The notes under the pieces are model-generated. The model saw only the letters and a program-made list of their open reading frames with translations. It ran no database searches and was not told the DNA's origin. Below, one piece after another: positions 45,878 to 55,671 of a stretch of 64,000 nt of DNA (its first letter is position 1; the number at the start of each line of letters is the position of its first letter). A program made the translations under genes and the position numbers. This stretch comes from Saprospiraceae bacterium (GTDB lineage: Bacteria > Bacteroidota > Bacteroidia > Chitinophagales > Saprospiraceae): contig JAHDGJ010000001.1 in the NCBI GenBank assembly GCA_020627705.1, forward strand, positions 153,861 to 217,860, given 5' to 3'.

Positions 45878-46024
45878 TTACTTTAAAAAAGGTAAACTAA
45901 TGATTGGAGCAGCCTTAAATTCATTGTTAGGGCATCCAGTTCCTCTGTTGCAGGAACTTAAAACAGATACTACCAGCAACAAGGCAAAAAACTTGGCCAT
46001 TAATTTTGATGTTCGTTTGTTCAT
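45878..46024 (-). CDS. Small (48-residue) lipoprotein upstream of ytxJ
   Basis: Minus-strand ATG at 46024 (or 46000) to TAA at 45880-45878. The protein starts MNKRTSKLMAKFFALLLVVS and continues to VLSSC, a canonical lipobox with charged n-region and hydrophobic core. The mature peptide has only 24 residues (CNRGTGCPNNEFKAAPIISL then PFLK), with a second cysteine six residues after the lipidated one. It is 3 bases upstream of ytxJ, has an exact -7 promoter element and heads the ytxJ-mnmD operon. Function unknown. Confidence 0.75.
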   Translation of the reverse strand: MNKRTSKLMAKFFALLLVVSVLSSCNRGTGCPNNEFKAAPIISLPFLK

Positions 46025-46061
46025 AAGATTTAATTTATGTTTTCCTAAACGCAAAACGCTG

Positions 46062-46069
46062 CAAAATTA
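46062..46069 (-). promoter_or_regulatory. -7 promoter element of the small lipoprotein-ytxJ-mnmD operon
   Basis: On the minus strand TAATTTTG (46069-46062) fits TAnnTTTG and lies 37 bases before the lipoprotein start. No -33 TTG is evident. Confidence 0.5.
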
Positions 46070-46127
46070 TTACAGTATATGCACTTTTACATATTATTAA
46101 CCATTTTAATTGGAAGGCAATAATTAT

Positions 46128-47441
46128 ATGAGAATACATTTGATAGCAATAGGTGGCGCAGCGATGCATAACATTGCTTTAGACTTAGCAACAAAACATA
46201 TAGTCACGGGTTCGGATGATGAAATATACAACCCCTCAAAAGCCAGGTTAGAAAAAGCCGGACTGTTGCCGTCAGAAATGGGATGGCATCCTGACCGCAT
46301 TACTGAAGATATTGATATTGTTATTTTGGGCATGCACGCCAAATCAGATAATCCTGAGTTATTGAAGGCGCAAGAATTGGAGTTAAAAATAATGTCCTAT
46401 CCCGAATTTATATACCAGCATTCCAGAGACAAGAAGAGAATAGTAATCTCAGGAAGTCATGGAAAAACGACCACAACGTCAATGATTCTCCACGTTTTAA
46501 AGGATCATAAACTTGAATTTGATTATTTGGTGGGAGCTCAAATTCAAGGATTTGACAAAATGGTGAAACTTAGCGATGCACCTATCATTGTACTCGAGGG
46601 TGATGAATATTTAAGTTCTGCGCTAGATAGAAGACCTAAAATGCTACATTATCAAGCCAATATTGCAGTTATGACGGGAATTGCATGGGACCACATCAAT
46701 GTTTTTAAGACTTTTGAAGATTACAAAGAGCAGTTTAAACTCTTCATAGATAATTTGAGAGAAAAGGATAAACTCTATTATTTCCAAAGGGATCAAAACA
46801 TCATAGATCTTATTGATACCACTAAAGAGGACAAATTTGTTTCTTACCAAGAATGGTCAGATAATTCTGAAGAATTACTGGTTTTTGGGAAACATAATCT
46901 TCAAAATGTCCAAGCGGCCCAATTGGTTTGTCAAGATTTAGGCATTTCTAAAGAAGCATTTGCTCAAAGCATTACATCCTTCTCTGGAGCAGGAAAGCGC
47001 TTAGAAACCATTTATCAAAAGGATACCAATAAAGTATATCTTGATTTTGCTCATGCCCCTTCAAAACTTAAAGCAACATTAGAGGCAGTTAGAAGCAAAC
47101 ATCCTCAAAAGAAGCTTATCGCATTTTATGAGTTACATACATATTCTAGTTTGAATAAAAAGTTTTTAAGTCATTACCAAGACTCCATGAATTTGGCGGA
47201 TGAAGCGTATGTTTTTTTCGATCCTTATACGATTCGAATGAAAGGCTTGGAAGATCTAAATCCTGCAGAAGTTCAAGAAGGATTTAATAATCCTGAGGTG
47301 ACCATCTTAAATTCAAAACAAGAATTTATTGCATGTATGAAGCGTATAGAATTAAAAGAAACCATTGTACTATTGATGTCCTCTGGAAAATTTGGAGGAG
47401 TCAATCTTAGAGACGAAGTTCAAACGTGGTTTAATTCGTAA
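46128..47441 (+). CDS. mpl: UDP-N-acetylmuramate:L-Ala-D-Glu-mDAP ligase (murein recycling)
   Basis: 437 residues from ATG 46128 (MRIHLIAIGGAAMHNIALDL); an upstream TTG at 46110 is less likely. Mur-ligase features are the N-terminal Rossmann motif, the ATP-binding GSHGKTTTTSMI (~112-123), the LEGDEYLSSALDRRPK motif and the C-terminal LDFAHAPSKLKATLEAV. The GDEY motif and overall length fit Mpl, which reattaches the recycled tripeptide to UDP-MurNAc, better than MurC. Confidence 0.92.
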   Translation: MRIHLIAIGGAAMHNIALDLATKHIVTGSDDEIYNPSKARLEKAGLLPSEMGWHPDRITEDIDIVILGMHAKSDNPELLKAQELELKIMSYPEFIYQHSRDKKRIVISGSHGKTTTTSMILHVLKDHKLEFDYLVGAQIQGFDKMVKLSDAPIIVLEGDEYLSSALDRRPKMLHYQANIAVMTGIAWDHINVFKTFEDYKEQFKLFIDNLREKDKLYYFQRDQNIIDLIDTTKEDKFVSYQEWSDNSEELLVFGKHNLQNVQAAQLVCQDLGISKEAFAQSITSFSGAGKRLETIYQKDTNKVYLDFAHAPSKLKATLEAVRSKHPQKKLIAFYELHTYSSLNKKFLSHYQDSMNLADEAYVFFDPYTIRMKGLEDLNPAEVQEGFNNPEVTILNSKQEFIACMKRIELKETIVLLMSSGKFGGVNLRDEVQTWFNS

Positions 47442-47459
47442 GATTTGCTTTGCTTGTAT

Positions 47460-47467
47460 TACTTTTG
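47460..47467 (+). promoter_or_regulatory. -7 promoter element of pdhB
   Basis: TACTTTTG, an exact TAnnTTTG match followed by CA as in the glnII promoter, ends 17 bases before the pdhB start. Confidence 0.6.
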
Positions 47468-47484
47468 CACTTCAAAAATTAACT

Positions 47485-48471
47485 ATGTCCAGAATCATTA
47501 ACTTAAGAGATTCATTAAGGGAAGCCATGATTGAAGAAATGCGAAGAGATGAAAACGTATTTCTTATGGGGGAGGAAGTTGCACAATACAACGGTGCGTA
47601 TAAGGTAAGTAAAGGGATGCTGGATGAATTTGGACCAGAACGAGTTATAGATACTCCTATTGCGGAGCTTGGTTTCGCTGGAATAGGTGTAGGTGCGGCT
47701 ATGAATGGTTTGAAGCCCATAGTAGAGTTTATGACTTGGAACTTTGCAGTATTAGCCTTTGATCAAATTATAAACAACGCAGCCAAAACATTATCTCAAT
47801 CTGGTGGCCAGTTTAAATGCCCAATAGTATTTAGGGGCCCTTCTGGATCTGCTGGACAATTAGCCCAGCAACATTCTCAAACTTTTGAGAGTTGGATGGC
47901 AAATTGTCCAGGATTAAAAGTGATTTCGTGCATTGATCCTGCTGATGCTAAAGGCCTATTAAAGTCTGCCATTCGAGATGAAGATCCAGTTTGTGTCATG
48001 GAATCTGAGATCATGTATGCCTTAAAAGGAGAGGTTCCTGAGGAAGAATATTTAACGCCAATTGGCAAAGCAAGAATAAGAAGAGAGGGTAGTGATATAA
48101 CCTTGATCTCATACAATAAAATGGTTTTAGAATGTGATAAGGCGGCGGAAGAATTGGCAAAGGAAGGAATTTCTGCTGAAGTTATTGACCTTCGGACCAT
48201 TCGACCAATGGATCATGAAACAATCATAAACTCTGTCCGTAAAACCAATAGATGTGTAGTAGTGGATGAAGCTTGGCCTTTCGCAGGTGTTTCGGCAGAA
48301 GTGACTTATAATATTCAAAAATTTGCCTTTGATTATCTAGATGCTCCAGTAATAAGGGTAAACAGCGCAGATACGTCTTTAGGATATGCGCCAACCTTTG
48401 TCGAAGAATGGTTGCCAAATCCAACGAAGATTATACGTGCCGTAAAGGAGGTAATGTATGTCGAAAGGTAA
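47485..48471 (+). CDS. pdhB: Pyruvate dehydrogenase E1 component, beta subunit
   Basis: About 328 residues from ATG 47485; the frame is open further upstream into mpl but MSRIINLRDSLREAMIEEMR is the standard beginning. The E1-beta features are MGEEVAQYNGAYKVSKGML, RVIDTPIAELGFAGIGVGAA, FMTWNFAVLAFDQI and RGPSGSAGQLAQQHSQTFES. With thiamine diphosphate and the alpha subunit it decarboxylates pyruvate. The alpha and E2 genes are not in the window; lpdA is 35 kb away. Confidence 0.95.
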   Translation: MSRIINLRDSLREAMIEEMRRDENVFLMGEEVAQYNGAYKVSKGMLDEFGPERVIDTPIAELGFAGIGVGAAMNGLKPIVEFMTWNFAVLAFDQIINNAAKTLSQSGGQFKCPIVFRGPSGSAGQLAQQHSQTFESWMANCPGLKVISCIDPADAKGLLKSAIRDEDPVCVMESEIMYALKGEVPEEEYLTPIGKARIRREGSDITLISYNKMVLECDKAAEELAKEGISAEVIDLRTIRPMDHETIINSVRKTNRCVVVDEAWPFAGVSAEVTYNIQKFAFDYLDAPVIRVNSADTSLGYAPTFVEEWLPNPTKIIRAVKEVMYVER

Positions 48472-48478
48472 GTAAGCC

Positions 48479-49576
48479 TTAGACGTTAAATCTAAAGTGC
48501 ATCACATCTCCGTCTTGTACTATATACTCCTTTCCTTCAATGTTTAGCTTACCGGCATCTTTGCAGGCACTTTCCGAACCGTAAGAAACATAATCCTCAT
48601 AAGGAATTACCTCCGCTCGAATAAACCCTTTCTCAAAATCGGTATGAATTACACCTGCAGCTTGAGGTGCCGTAGACCCCATTAAAACCGTCCAAGCCCG
48701 GACTTCTTTTTCACCTGCAGTGAAGTAGGTTATCAAATTTAAAATAGCATAGCAAGAACGAATAACGCGATTCACGCCAGGTTCTTTGAGCCCCATCTCT
48801 TCAACAAATTCCATCCGCTCTTCTTTGGTATCCAATTCGGCAATATCGGCTTCGATCCCAGCAGATATTAATATCACCTCAGCGTTTTCATCCTTAACCA
48901 GTTCTTTGAGTCTTGCAGTAAAATCATTGCCTGAGGTGGCACTTCCTTCATCTACGTTGCAAACATAAATTATGGGTTTCGCTGTTAGAAGATACAAGTC
49001 TTTAAACAAGCCCTCTACTTCGTCCTGTTCTTCAATGCTTCGAGCAGGTTTGGCGTCTTCCAAATGTGCCAGTATACGTTGAATAAACTCAACCTTTTTT
49101 AATTCTGCTTTATCTCCACCCTTTGCAGCTTTTTTTGCCTTTTCTAAGCGCTTTTCTAAGGTATCTATATCCTTGAGAATCAATTCGGTATCTATAATCT
49201 CTTTATCTCTTACTGGATCTACACTTCCATCGACATGCACTACATTATCATCCTCAAAGCAGCGCACGACATGTACGATGGCGTCCACTTCCCGAATATT
49301 TGACAAAAATTGATTTCCCAATCCTTCGCCTTTACTTGCACCTTTAATCAAACCAGCAATGTCTAAGATTTCCACTGTGGTTGGGATAACTTTTTGAGGA
49401 TTGACCAATTCAGCCAATTTGTCTAATCTTTCATCCGGTACAGTGATTATGCCAAGATTAGGATCTTTGGTTGCAAAAGGATAATTCGCAGCCAGCGCTT
49501 TAGCTGAAGTTAAAGCATTAAACAAAGTCGATTTGCCCACATTTGGCAATCCTACAATTCCGCATTTTAATGACAT
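48479..49576 (-). CDS. ychF: YchF/OLA1-type ribosome-binding ATPase
   Basis: About 365 residues from ATG 49576. The P-loop GLPNVGKSTLFNALTS, the DIAGLIKGASKGEGLG switch region, the altered G4 motif CNVDE (NxxE, giving ATP rather than GTP preference) and the C-terminal TGS domain (VIHTDFEKGFIRAEVIPYED, VQDGDVMHFRF) are present. It associates with ribosomes and modulates stress responses in other bacteria. Its stop converges on pdhB with 7 bases between. Confidence 0.96.
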   Translation of the reverse strand: MSLKCGIVGLPNVGKSTLFNALTSAKALAANYPFATKDPNLGIITVPDERLDKLAELVNPQKVIPTTVEILDIAGLIKGASKGEGLGNQFLSNIREVDAIVHVVRCFEDDNVVHVDGSVDPVRDKEIIDTELILKDIDTLEKRLEKAKKAAKGGDKAELKKVEFIQRILAHLEDAKPARSIEEQDEVEGLFKDLYLLTAKPIIYVCNVDEGSATSGNDFTARLKELVKDENAEVILISAGIEADIAELDTKEERMEFVEEMGLKEPGVNRVIRSCYAILNLITYFTAGEKEVRAWTVLMGSTAPQAAGVIHTDFEKGFIRAEVIPYEDYVSYGSESACKDAGKLNIEGKEYIVQDGDVMHFRFNV

Positions 49577-49597
49577 CGCATTTGTGTTTTGAAGGCG

Positions 49598-49605
49598 CAA
49601 AGATA
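49598..49605 (-). promoter_or_regulatory. -7 promoter element of ychF
   Basis: On the minus strand TATCTTTG (49605-49598) fits TAnnTTTG and lies 21 bases before the start codon. Confidence 0.5.
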
Positions 49606-49637
49606 TTTATTTACCTTGCATTCATTCCAGCTTCGAT

Positions 49638-50231
49638 ATGAATTATCTAGCACATATTTATCTTTCTTTTGATGATGATCAAATTATGATTGGAAATTTT
49701 ATTGCAGATTTCCTAAAAAACAAAGAAGTAGAGGCATTACCCTTAAGTATACGCAACGGCGTAGAGCTGCATCGGAAAATTGACAGCTTTACTGACACTC
49801 ATCCAATCTTTAGATCAAGTACCAAATTATTCCATGAGAGACATGGAAAATACGCATCCGTTTTAACCGATATATATTACGATTTGCTACTGATTAATAA
49901 TTGGACTTTATACAGTCAAGAAAGCCTAAAAAACTTTACAGAACGTCAATACCCCATACTACTCAAATACAAAAAGCATCTTCCGAAAAAATTAAAAATT
50001 CGAATAGATAAAATGATCGAAGACAAATTTTTATTGAGATACAGTACCCCAAAGGGCTTGATGTGGTCTTTGGAATGGATGGATAAAAGAACAAAATTCC
50101 CTTCGAGATTTGTGGAATCTATAAAAGACTTTCAAAAAAATGAGGTCATTCTAAATCAACACTTTAATGAATATTTCCCCTTGTTAATTGAATACGCTAA
50201 AAAAGCATATGCGGATTACCCTTCAAAATGA
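49638..50231 (+). CDS. acpH: Acyl-carrier-protein phosphodiesterase
   Basis: 197 residues. The N-terminal MNYLAHIYLSFDDDQIMIGN FIADF pattern, the GVELHRKIDSFTDTHPIFRS motif and the ASVLTDIYYDLLLINNW segment (HD-like metal ligands) define AcpH, which removes the 4'-phosphopantetheine arm from holo-ACP. Length is normal. Its 3' end overlaps the 3' end of the convergent porT-like gene by 16 bases. Confidence 0.88.
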   Translation: MNYLAHIYLSFDDDQIMIGNFIADFLKNKEVEALPLSIRNGVELHRKIDSFTDTHPIFRSSTKLFHERHGKYASVLTDIYYDLLLINNWTLYSQESLKNFTERQYPILLKYKKHLPKKLKIRIDKMIEDKFLLRYSTPKGLMWSLEWMDKRTKFPSRFVESIKDFQKNEVILNQHFNEYFPLLIEYAKKAYADYPSK

Positions 50232-50956
50232 AAGGATATCGTAAAAATTTGAGAACCGATCTGCTCTAACACTCTCGACTCATTGAGGTTATCATTATAA
50301 ATCAAAAGATTATTGATTCCGCGGGAAAATTTAATTTCGGGAGAGAAAATAAAATAAGGAAAGAAAAATTGCATACCTGCACCCACTTCAAGTTGAAAAT
50401 CGTGTGGGGAGATTTTAATCAAGCTGTTGGCTTGACGTGTTTTACTGTTGCTTTGCACATCAAAGGAATACTTTAATCCAGCAACAAAAAAGGCTTTTTT
50501 GTCTTTGTATGCTTCAGATTTAAATCTTAGTTGCAAGGGTAAATCAAAAAACACGGACTCGATTCGACGTCTAAGCAACATGTTTTCTTCAACAGCCGAA
50601 GTAAATTCAAATTGTCTTTCAGTAAAAGAAAAACCAGGCAAAACTCTGAAATCAAAATTATTACCAATTTTCATATTGCTAATAATGTACAGATGAAAAC
50701 CAGGACCATAAGCGGATTCTGCTACGTTGATGCTGTCGTTGGCAATAAAATTTTTAGAATGATTTATCCGATAACTTGAAGAATTTAGACCCAAGGATAT
50801 GCCAAAATAAAAGGGCTTTTTTTGAAAATCGAAATAATTATAATTCCCTTTTGAACCTGACAATTGTGCGTTTCCTACATTCGACAAAAACAAAAACAGG
50901 ATGGCTACTTTGATCCCGTGTAAATAGTGCAAATTCCTAAGGTTTGAGATTTCCAT
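50216..50956 (-). CDS. porT: PorT-like outer-membrane protein of type IX secretion
   Basis: 246 residues. A signal peptide ends at NVGNAQ, followed by a barrel-type protein with KPFYFGISLGLNSSSYRINH, VFFDLPLQLRFKSEAY and a C-terminal TISFHFEG. Position directly behind ubiE is the conserved place of porT in Bacteroidota, and the N-terminal strand pattern fits. PorT is needed for T9SS function. If it starts at ATG 50956 it overlaps ubiE by 52 bases; a TTG at 50932 reduces the overlap. Confidence 0.8.
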   Translation of the reverse strand: MEISNLRNLHYLHGIKVAILFLFLSNVGNAQLSGSKGNYNYFDFQKKPFYFGISLGLNSSSYRINHSKNFIANDSINVAESAYGPGFHLYIISNMKIGNNFDFRVLPGFSFTERQFEFTSAVEENMLLRRRIESVFFDLPLQLRFKSEAYKDKKAFFVAGLKYSFDVQSNSKTRQANSLIKISPHDFQLEVGAGMQFFFPYFIFSPEIKFSRGINNLLIYNDNLNESRVLEQIGSQIFTISFHFEG

Positions 50957-51639
50957 TCTGTATTCTTAAATCCTACTTCTTTTAAAATAGTGTCTAATTT
51001 ATCGTAATCTGGGAAGGCTTGAACTGATTCATAAAGATACGTATATGCTTTCGGATCTTTAGACTTAATCCTACCTATAACGGGCAAAACATATTTAAAG
51101 TATGCGTGAAACAATTGTTTAAAAGGAAATAATGTGGGTTTCGAAAACTCTAAGATCACCAATTGGCCATCCTTTGCTAGGACGCGTCTCATTTCGGTAA
51201 GGCCTTTTTTCAGGTTTTCAAAATTTCGTATTCCAAAGGATACTGTTAGCGCATCGAAAGAGTTGTCTTCAAAAGGCAGCGCCTCAGAGTCACCGACTAC
51301 TAATTTAATTTGATCCTCTAAGCCTCTTTTTTTAACCTTCTTATTACCAAATGCAATCATTTCACTTGATATGTCCAATCCAGTAACTTGTAAGCCATCT
51401 ATTTGCTTGCATGCCTCAATGGCTACATCCGCCGTTCCTGTGGCAATATCTAATAAGGTCGAAGGAGCAGAATCTCTTAATTTTTTTATCGCATTTTTTC
51501 GCCAAATGGTATCGATTCCCAGCGTGAGCACTCTATTCAATAGGTCGTAATTAGGAGCAATTCCATCAAACATTTGAGTGACTTGTTCCTTTTTAGAACG
51601 TTCAGAATTGTAGGGTCGGACTTCAGAAGTATCTGGCAT
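50905..51639 (-). CDS. ubiE: Demethylmenaquinone methyltransferase
   Basis: 244 residues. The SAM motif I LLDIATGTADVAIEA, GLDISSEMIAFGNKK and the family signatures YDLLNRVLTLGIDTIWRKNA and ALTVSFGIRNFENLKKGLTE are intact. It completes menaquinone synthesis by C-methylation (menG). A TACCTTTG element (51651-51644) lies only 4 bases before the ATG. It is followed by porT, probably in one transcript. Confidence 0.95.
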   Translation of the reverse strand: MPDTSEVRPYNSERSKKEQVTQMFDGIAPNYDLLNRVLTLGIDTIWRKNAIKKLRDSAPSTLLDIATGTADVAIEACKQIDGLQVTGLDISSEMIAFGNKKVKKRGLEDQIKLVVGDSEALPFEDNSFDALTVSFGIRNFENLKKGLTEMRRVLAKDGQLVILEFSKPTLFPFKQLFHAYFKYVLPVIGRIKSKDPKAYTYLYESVQAFPDYDKLDTILKEVGFKNTEWKSQTLGICTIYTGSK

Positions 51640-51643
51640 AAGA

Positions 51644-51651
51644 CAAAGGTA
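51644..51651 (-). promoter_or_regulatory. -7 promoter-like element at the ubiE start
   Basis: On the minus strand TACCTTTG (51651-51644) matches TAnnTTTG, 4 bases before the annotated ATG. Either translation starts later than annotated or this match is not the promoter. Confidence 0.35.
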
Positions 51652-51750
51652 TAATTATACAAGGTTTAGCACTCTGAAAGGTTTAAAACTTTTCAAAAAT
51701 TCGATGTTATTTCTACTTGCCGAAAGCTTTAAAAAGACATGTATTTTCCG

Positions 51751-51758
51751 TACTTTCG
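51751..51758 (+). promoter_or_regulatory. -7-like promoter element of gyrA
   Basis: TACTTTCG differs from TAnnTTTG by one base and is followed by CA as in the glnII and pdhB promoters; it ends 34 bases before the gyrA start. Confidence 0.45.
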
Positions 51759-51792
51759 CACCTTGATTTGGGAAAAATATAATTATATATAA

Positions 51793-54288
51793 ATGGCTAA
51801 TGATCAGAGGATTATACCGGTAAACATCGAAGATCACATGAAATCAGCATATATCGATTATTCGATGTCTGTTATTGTGGCTCGTGCTTTACCGGATGTT
51901 AGGGATGGATTGAAACCCGTACATCGAAGAGTATTGTATGGAATGAACGAATTGGGCCTTACCAGTGGTAAAGCACACAAAAAATCTGCCCGTATTGTTG
52001 GAGAGGTATTAGGTAAATATCACCCGCATGGTGATACCTCAGTATATGACTCCATGGTTCGGATGGCGCAAGACTGGTCGCTGCGATATCCTTTGGTAGA
52101 TGGACAAGGAAACTTTGGCTCGATGGATGGAGATAGTCCGGCAGCTATGAGATATACAGAAGCAAGACTTCGAAAAATATCCAACGAGATTCTCGCAGAC
52201 ATCAAAAAGGATACCGTTGATTTTGCTTTAAATTTTGATGACTCATTAGAAGAACCCACCGTTTTGCCTACAAGAATTCCGACCTTATTGGTCAATGGAG
52301 CTTCTGGAATCGCAGTGGGAATGGCAACCAATATGCTTCCTCACAACTTAACAGAAGTTTGTGAAGGAGCCAAAGCACTTATTGATAATCCTGATATAAC
52401 GATTGAAGGATTAATGGAATACATCAAGGCTCCGGACTTCCCAACGGGTGGGACAATCTATGGCACTCAAGGTGTCAAAGAGGCCTTCGAAACTGGAAGA
52501 GGTAGAGTAGTGGTCAGAGCGAAAGCAGAAATCATCGAAACCAACGGCAAAGAGCAAATTATCATCAACGAAATTCCATACCAAGTAAACAAGGCCAACT
52601 TGGTTGCCAAAATTGCAGAGCTTGTAAATGAAGAGCGCATCAAAGGAATTCAAGACATCCGTGATGAATCCGATAGGAATGGTTTGCGGATTGTAATCGA
52701 TGTAAGAAAAGATGCCATTGCGAATGTAGTTCTGAGTAAATTGTTTAAATACACGCCCTTACAAAGTTCGTACGGTGTAAACAATATTGCCTTAGTCAAT
52801 GGTAGGCCTCAGTTACTCAACCTAAAGCAGATTTTAGAAGAGTTTATTAAGTTCCGACTAGAAGTCATTCAAAGAAGGACAGCCTATGATCTCAAAAAAG
52901 CCGAAGAACGAGCCCATATCTTAGAAGGGTTAATCATTGCAGTTGATAATATTGACGAAGTAATTCGACTAATAAGGAGTTCGAAAACAGTCGATGAAGC
53001 TCAAGAAAAATTGATGGCTGCTTTTGATTTGAGTGAAATTCAATCAAAAGCAATTCTAGAAATGAGGCTCCAAAAGTTGGTAAGCCTTGAGATGGATAAA
53101 TTGAAGACAGAGTACGCTGAACTTCAAAAACTAATTGCAGACCTTAAGGACATCCTAGCCAATGAAGGCCGTCAAAGAGAAATAATAAAAACGGAATTAA
53201 CAGAAATGATTGATACCTACGGCGATGAGCGTAGGACTGACATTAGTTTCGCTGATGGCGAAATAAGCGTGGAGGACATGATTGCTAATGACGAAATGGT
53301 GATTACAATTTCTAAGTTAGGATACATCAAGAGGACCAAGTCTTCTGAGTATAAAGTACAAGGAAGAGGCGGTAGAGGTTCAAGAGGTGCGAAGACAAGA
53401 GATGAAGATTATGTAGAGCATATGATGATTGCCAACAATCATAATTACTTATTGCTCTTTACAGAATTGGGGAGATGCTTTTGGATGAGAGCATACGAAG
53501 TTCCGGAAGCTACAAAGACATCACAGGGAAGAGTTATTCAGAATTTGATTAATATACCCAAAGAGGATAGTGTCAAAGGATTTATCATCATTAAAGACCT
53601 AACAGACAAAGAATTCCAAGAAAACAATTACATCTTCTTTGTCACAAAAAAGGGAATGGTTAAGAAAACCTCAGTTGAAGCCTTTTCGAGACCAAGAACA
53701 AACGGAATCAATGCCATCACGATTAATGAAGGGGACGAGTTGATCGAAGTACGCCTTACTGATGGAAATTCTGAAGTACTTATTGCTAATCGTAATGGAA
53801 GAGCCATTAGATTTGAGGAGAGTAAAGTTAGAGCGATGGGTAGATCCGCTGCTGGAGTTAGAGGCCTTAAGCTAGATAATGAAGAAGACCATGTAGTGGG
53901 TGCCATTGTTCGTACAAAAGACATTTGGGACAACAATGTCTTTGTATGTTCGGAAAATGGTTTAGGCAAAAGATCAAATATTGATGAGTACAGACTAACC
54001 AACCGAGGGGGTAAAGGAGTAATCACAATGAACGTTACTGAAAAGACTGGAAAACTTTTTGCTATAAAGTCCGTGAACGATCAGGATGATCTGATGATAA
54101 CCACTAAAGAAGGGATTATGATTAGGTCTGCAATTTCGGACATGAGGGTTATGGGTAGAGCGACGCAAGGAGTCAAGGTAATTAATTTAAAAGATGGAGA
54201 CCGCATAGCGGATGTTGTTGTGATTCGTAAAACAGAAGAGGAGATGGAGAGCACAACAGAGCAATCCGGAAATTCAGAAGAAGAATAA
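51793..54288 (+). CDS. gyrA: DNA gyrase subunit A
   Basis: 831 residues. The breakage-reunion domain begins [20 protein letters not shown] and has the quinolone-region [19 protein letters not shown] and the active tyrosine in [11 protein letters not shown] coiled coil follows around 360-480, and a six-bladed C-terminal beta-pinwheel from about 500, whose GyrA box is QGRGGRG (QRRGGKG in E. coli). The pinwheel favours GyrA over ParC. At the residues corresponding to E. coli 83 and 87 there are D/S-type residues in HGDTSVYD, read as wild type for this phylum. Confidence 0.95.
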   Translation: MANDQRIIPVNIEDHMKSAYIDYSMSVIVARALPDVRDGLKPVHRRVLYGMNELGLTSGKAHKKSARIVGEVLGKYHPHGDTSVYDSMVRMAQDWSLRYPLVDGQGNFGSMDGDSPAAMRYTEARLRKISNEILADIKKDTVDFALNFDDSLEEPTVLPTRIPTLLVNGASGIAVGMATNMLPHNLTEVCEGAKALIDNPDITIEGLMEYIKAPDFPTGGTIYGTQGVKEAFETGRGRVVVRAKAEIIETNGKEQIIINEIPYQVNKANLVAKIAELVNEERIKGIQDIRDESDRNGLRIVIDVRKDAIANVVLSKLFKYTPLQSSYGVNNIALVNGRPQLLNLKQILEEFIKFRLEVIQRRTAYDLKKAEERAHILEGLIIAVDNIDEVIRLIRSSKTVDEAQEKLMAAFDLSEIQSKAILEMRLQKLVSLEMDKLKTEYAELQKLIADLKDILANEGRQREIIKTELTEMIDTYGDERRTDISFADGEISVEDMIANDEMVITISKLGYIKRTKSSEYKVQGRGGRGSRGAKTRDEDYVEHMMIANNHNYLLLFTELGRCFWMRAYEVPEATKTSQGRVIQNLINIPKEDSVKGFIIIKDLTDKEFQENNYIFFVTKKGMVKKTSVEAFSRPRTNGINAITINEGDELIEVRLTDGNSEVLIANRNGRAIRFEESKVRAMGRSAAGVRGLKLDNEEDHVVGAIVRTKDIWDNNVFVCSENGLGKRSNIDEYRLTNRGGKGVITMNVTEKTGKLFAIKSVNDQDDLMITTKEGIMIRSAISDMRVMGRATQGVKVINLKDGDRIADVVVIRKTEEEMESTTEQSGNSEEE

Positions 54289-54305
54289 AAGGTGTTAACA
54301 TTTTG

Positions 54306-54335
54306 GCAACATTTTTCATTTAAAACCTGTCGTTA
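54306..54335 (+). promoter_or_regulatory. Candidate ECF-sigma promoter of the TPR gene
   Basis: GCAACA (54306-54311), a 17-base spacer, then GTCGTTA (54329-54335), ending 54 bases before the TPR start. It resembles the elements ahead of the sigma genes at 17155 and 63033. Confidence 0.45.
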
Positions 54336-54389
54336 TAATGATACACCACCAAAAATCTATAGTAGACTAGTTAAAACATTTATCAAGAC

Positions 54390-55604
54390 ATGAAAAAAAC
54401 TTTGATTGTATTATTGAGCTTCTTTGTATTCGTTGGTGCTTCTCAAGCACAAGAGTATAAAAAGCTAATGAAAAGTGCCAATAAGGCATTAAGCAAATAT
54501 GTAAAAGACCCTAAAGCCAACAAAGACCAAGCGTCTATGGCCGTGGATTATGTAACTCAGGCTTTAGCAATGGATGATTCGGCTCCTGCATTATTAAATC
54601 TTAAAGGTGATATCTATAATGCCATTGCGGATGCAGAAATCAAGGAATCCATTATTAATTCAGGCTATAAGTTAGAATCACCTCAAGCAGCGAGTTTAGC
54701 TTATGCTGCGTACAAAAGTGCCTACGCTTCGGATGATAAAAAAGCTAAAAAAGCGGCGCTCAAAGGCCTAGAAATGAATATTCGCCATTTGGACAATACT
54801 GCCATTACGCATTACACGAGTAAGGATTATCCTAAAAGTTTTGAGCATTTCTCTATGGTCTTGGAAGCACATGAATTTTTAAATGCCAATGGTGGCAACA
54901 GCTTTATGAAAGAAGATTCAACAGTAGTAGATAAAATATTCTCTACTGCAGTAACAGGGTATTATGGAGATCAAGGAGACAAAGTCGTCCCGTACTTAGA
55001 TAAATTATACTCCATGGATTCTAAAGAACCATTAGTATATGAGGCACTTTATAATTTGAAAGGCGAAGACAAATACCTTAACGAAGGAAGAGCAAAATTC
55101 CCTGGGGACAAAGGTTTAATGTTTGCTATGATCAATGAGAAGATCAAGAAAAACGATATGGCCGGTGCACAAATGGAATTAGAAAATGCTATAAAAGCAG
55201 AACCAGATAATGTATCGGTAATAGTAACCGCTGGAAGCGTTGCAGAAAAACTAGGCGATGCTGATGGAGCAGCAAAGTATTATAACATGGCCTTAGAAAA
55301 AGATCCTAAAAACTTTGATGCAACCTACAGTTTGGGTGCAATGTATTACAACAAAGCTGCAGCAATGACGGAAGAGCTTAATTCGTATGCTAATGATTTT
55401 TCAAAAGCAGGAATGAAAAAATATGATGATTTAAAAGCTGTCATGGACGACCTTTTTGATCAATCTTTACCATTCTTTCACAGTGCAGATTCTATTAATC
55501 CTAAAGATTTTGGAACATTAACAGCACTTAAAGAGCTTTATGCGAGAAAGAATCAAATGGATAAATCCAAAGAATTCAAGGACAGATTAGATTCGTTGAA
55601 ATAA
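54390..55604 (+). CDS. Exported tetratricopeptide-repeat protein
   Basis: 404 residues with a signal peptide (MKKTLIVLLSFFVFVGASQA). Helical TPR units span most of the chain, for instance ALAMDDSAPALLNLKGDIYN, MELENAIKAEPDNVSVIVTA and YYNMALEKDPKNFDATYSLG. It is presumably a periplasmic protein-interaction scaffold. The role is unknown; a candidate ECF-type promoter upstream suggests envelope-stress control. A strong terminator follows. Confidence 0.85.
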   Translation: MKKTLIVLLSFFVFVGASQAQEYKKLMKSANKALSKYVKDPKANKDQASMAVDYVTQALAMDDSAPALLNLKGDIYNAIADAEIKESIINSGYKLESPQAASLAYAAYKSAYASDDKKAKKAALKGLEMNIRHLDNTAITHYTSKDYPKSFEHFSMVLEAHEFLNANGGNSFMKEDSTVVDKIFSTAVTGYYGDQGDKVVPYLDKLYSMDSKEPLVYEALYNLKGEDKYLNEGRAKFPGDKGLMFAMINEKIKKNDMAGAQMELENAIKAEPDNVSVIVTAGSVAEKLGDADGAAKYYNMALEKDPKNFDATYSLGAMYYNKAAAMTEELNSYANDFSKAGMKKYDDLKAVMDDLFDQSLPFFHSADSINPKDFGTLTALKELYARKNQMDKSKEFKDRLDSLK

Positions 55605-55642
55605 GAAATCAACAATTTAAAAGTATAACTGAATTATAACTG

Positions 55643-55671
55643 AAGGCTGAGTAAAATTACTCAGCCTTTTT
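55643..55671 (+). terminator. Intrinsic terminator after the TPR gene
   Basis: AAGGCTGAGT (55643-55652) pairs perfectly with ACTCAGCCTT (55659-55668) around a 6-base loop, followed by T residues to 55671. It stands between convergent genes. Confidence 0.85.

Noticed and set aside
45771-46100. Plus-strand 109-codon open frame covering the ytxJ upstream region
   Set aside because: It lies opposite ytxJ and the small lipoprotein, has no recognisable domain, and the minus-strand reading gives a clean lipoprotein signal and operon spacing.
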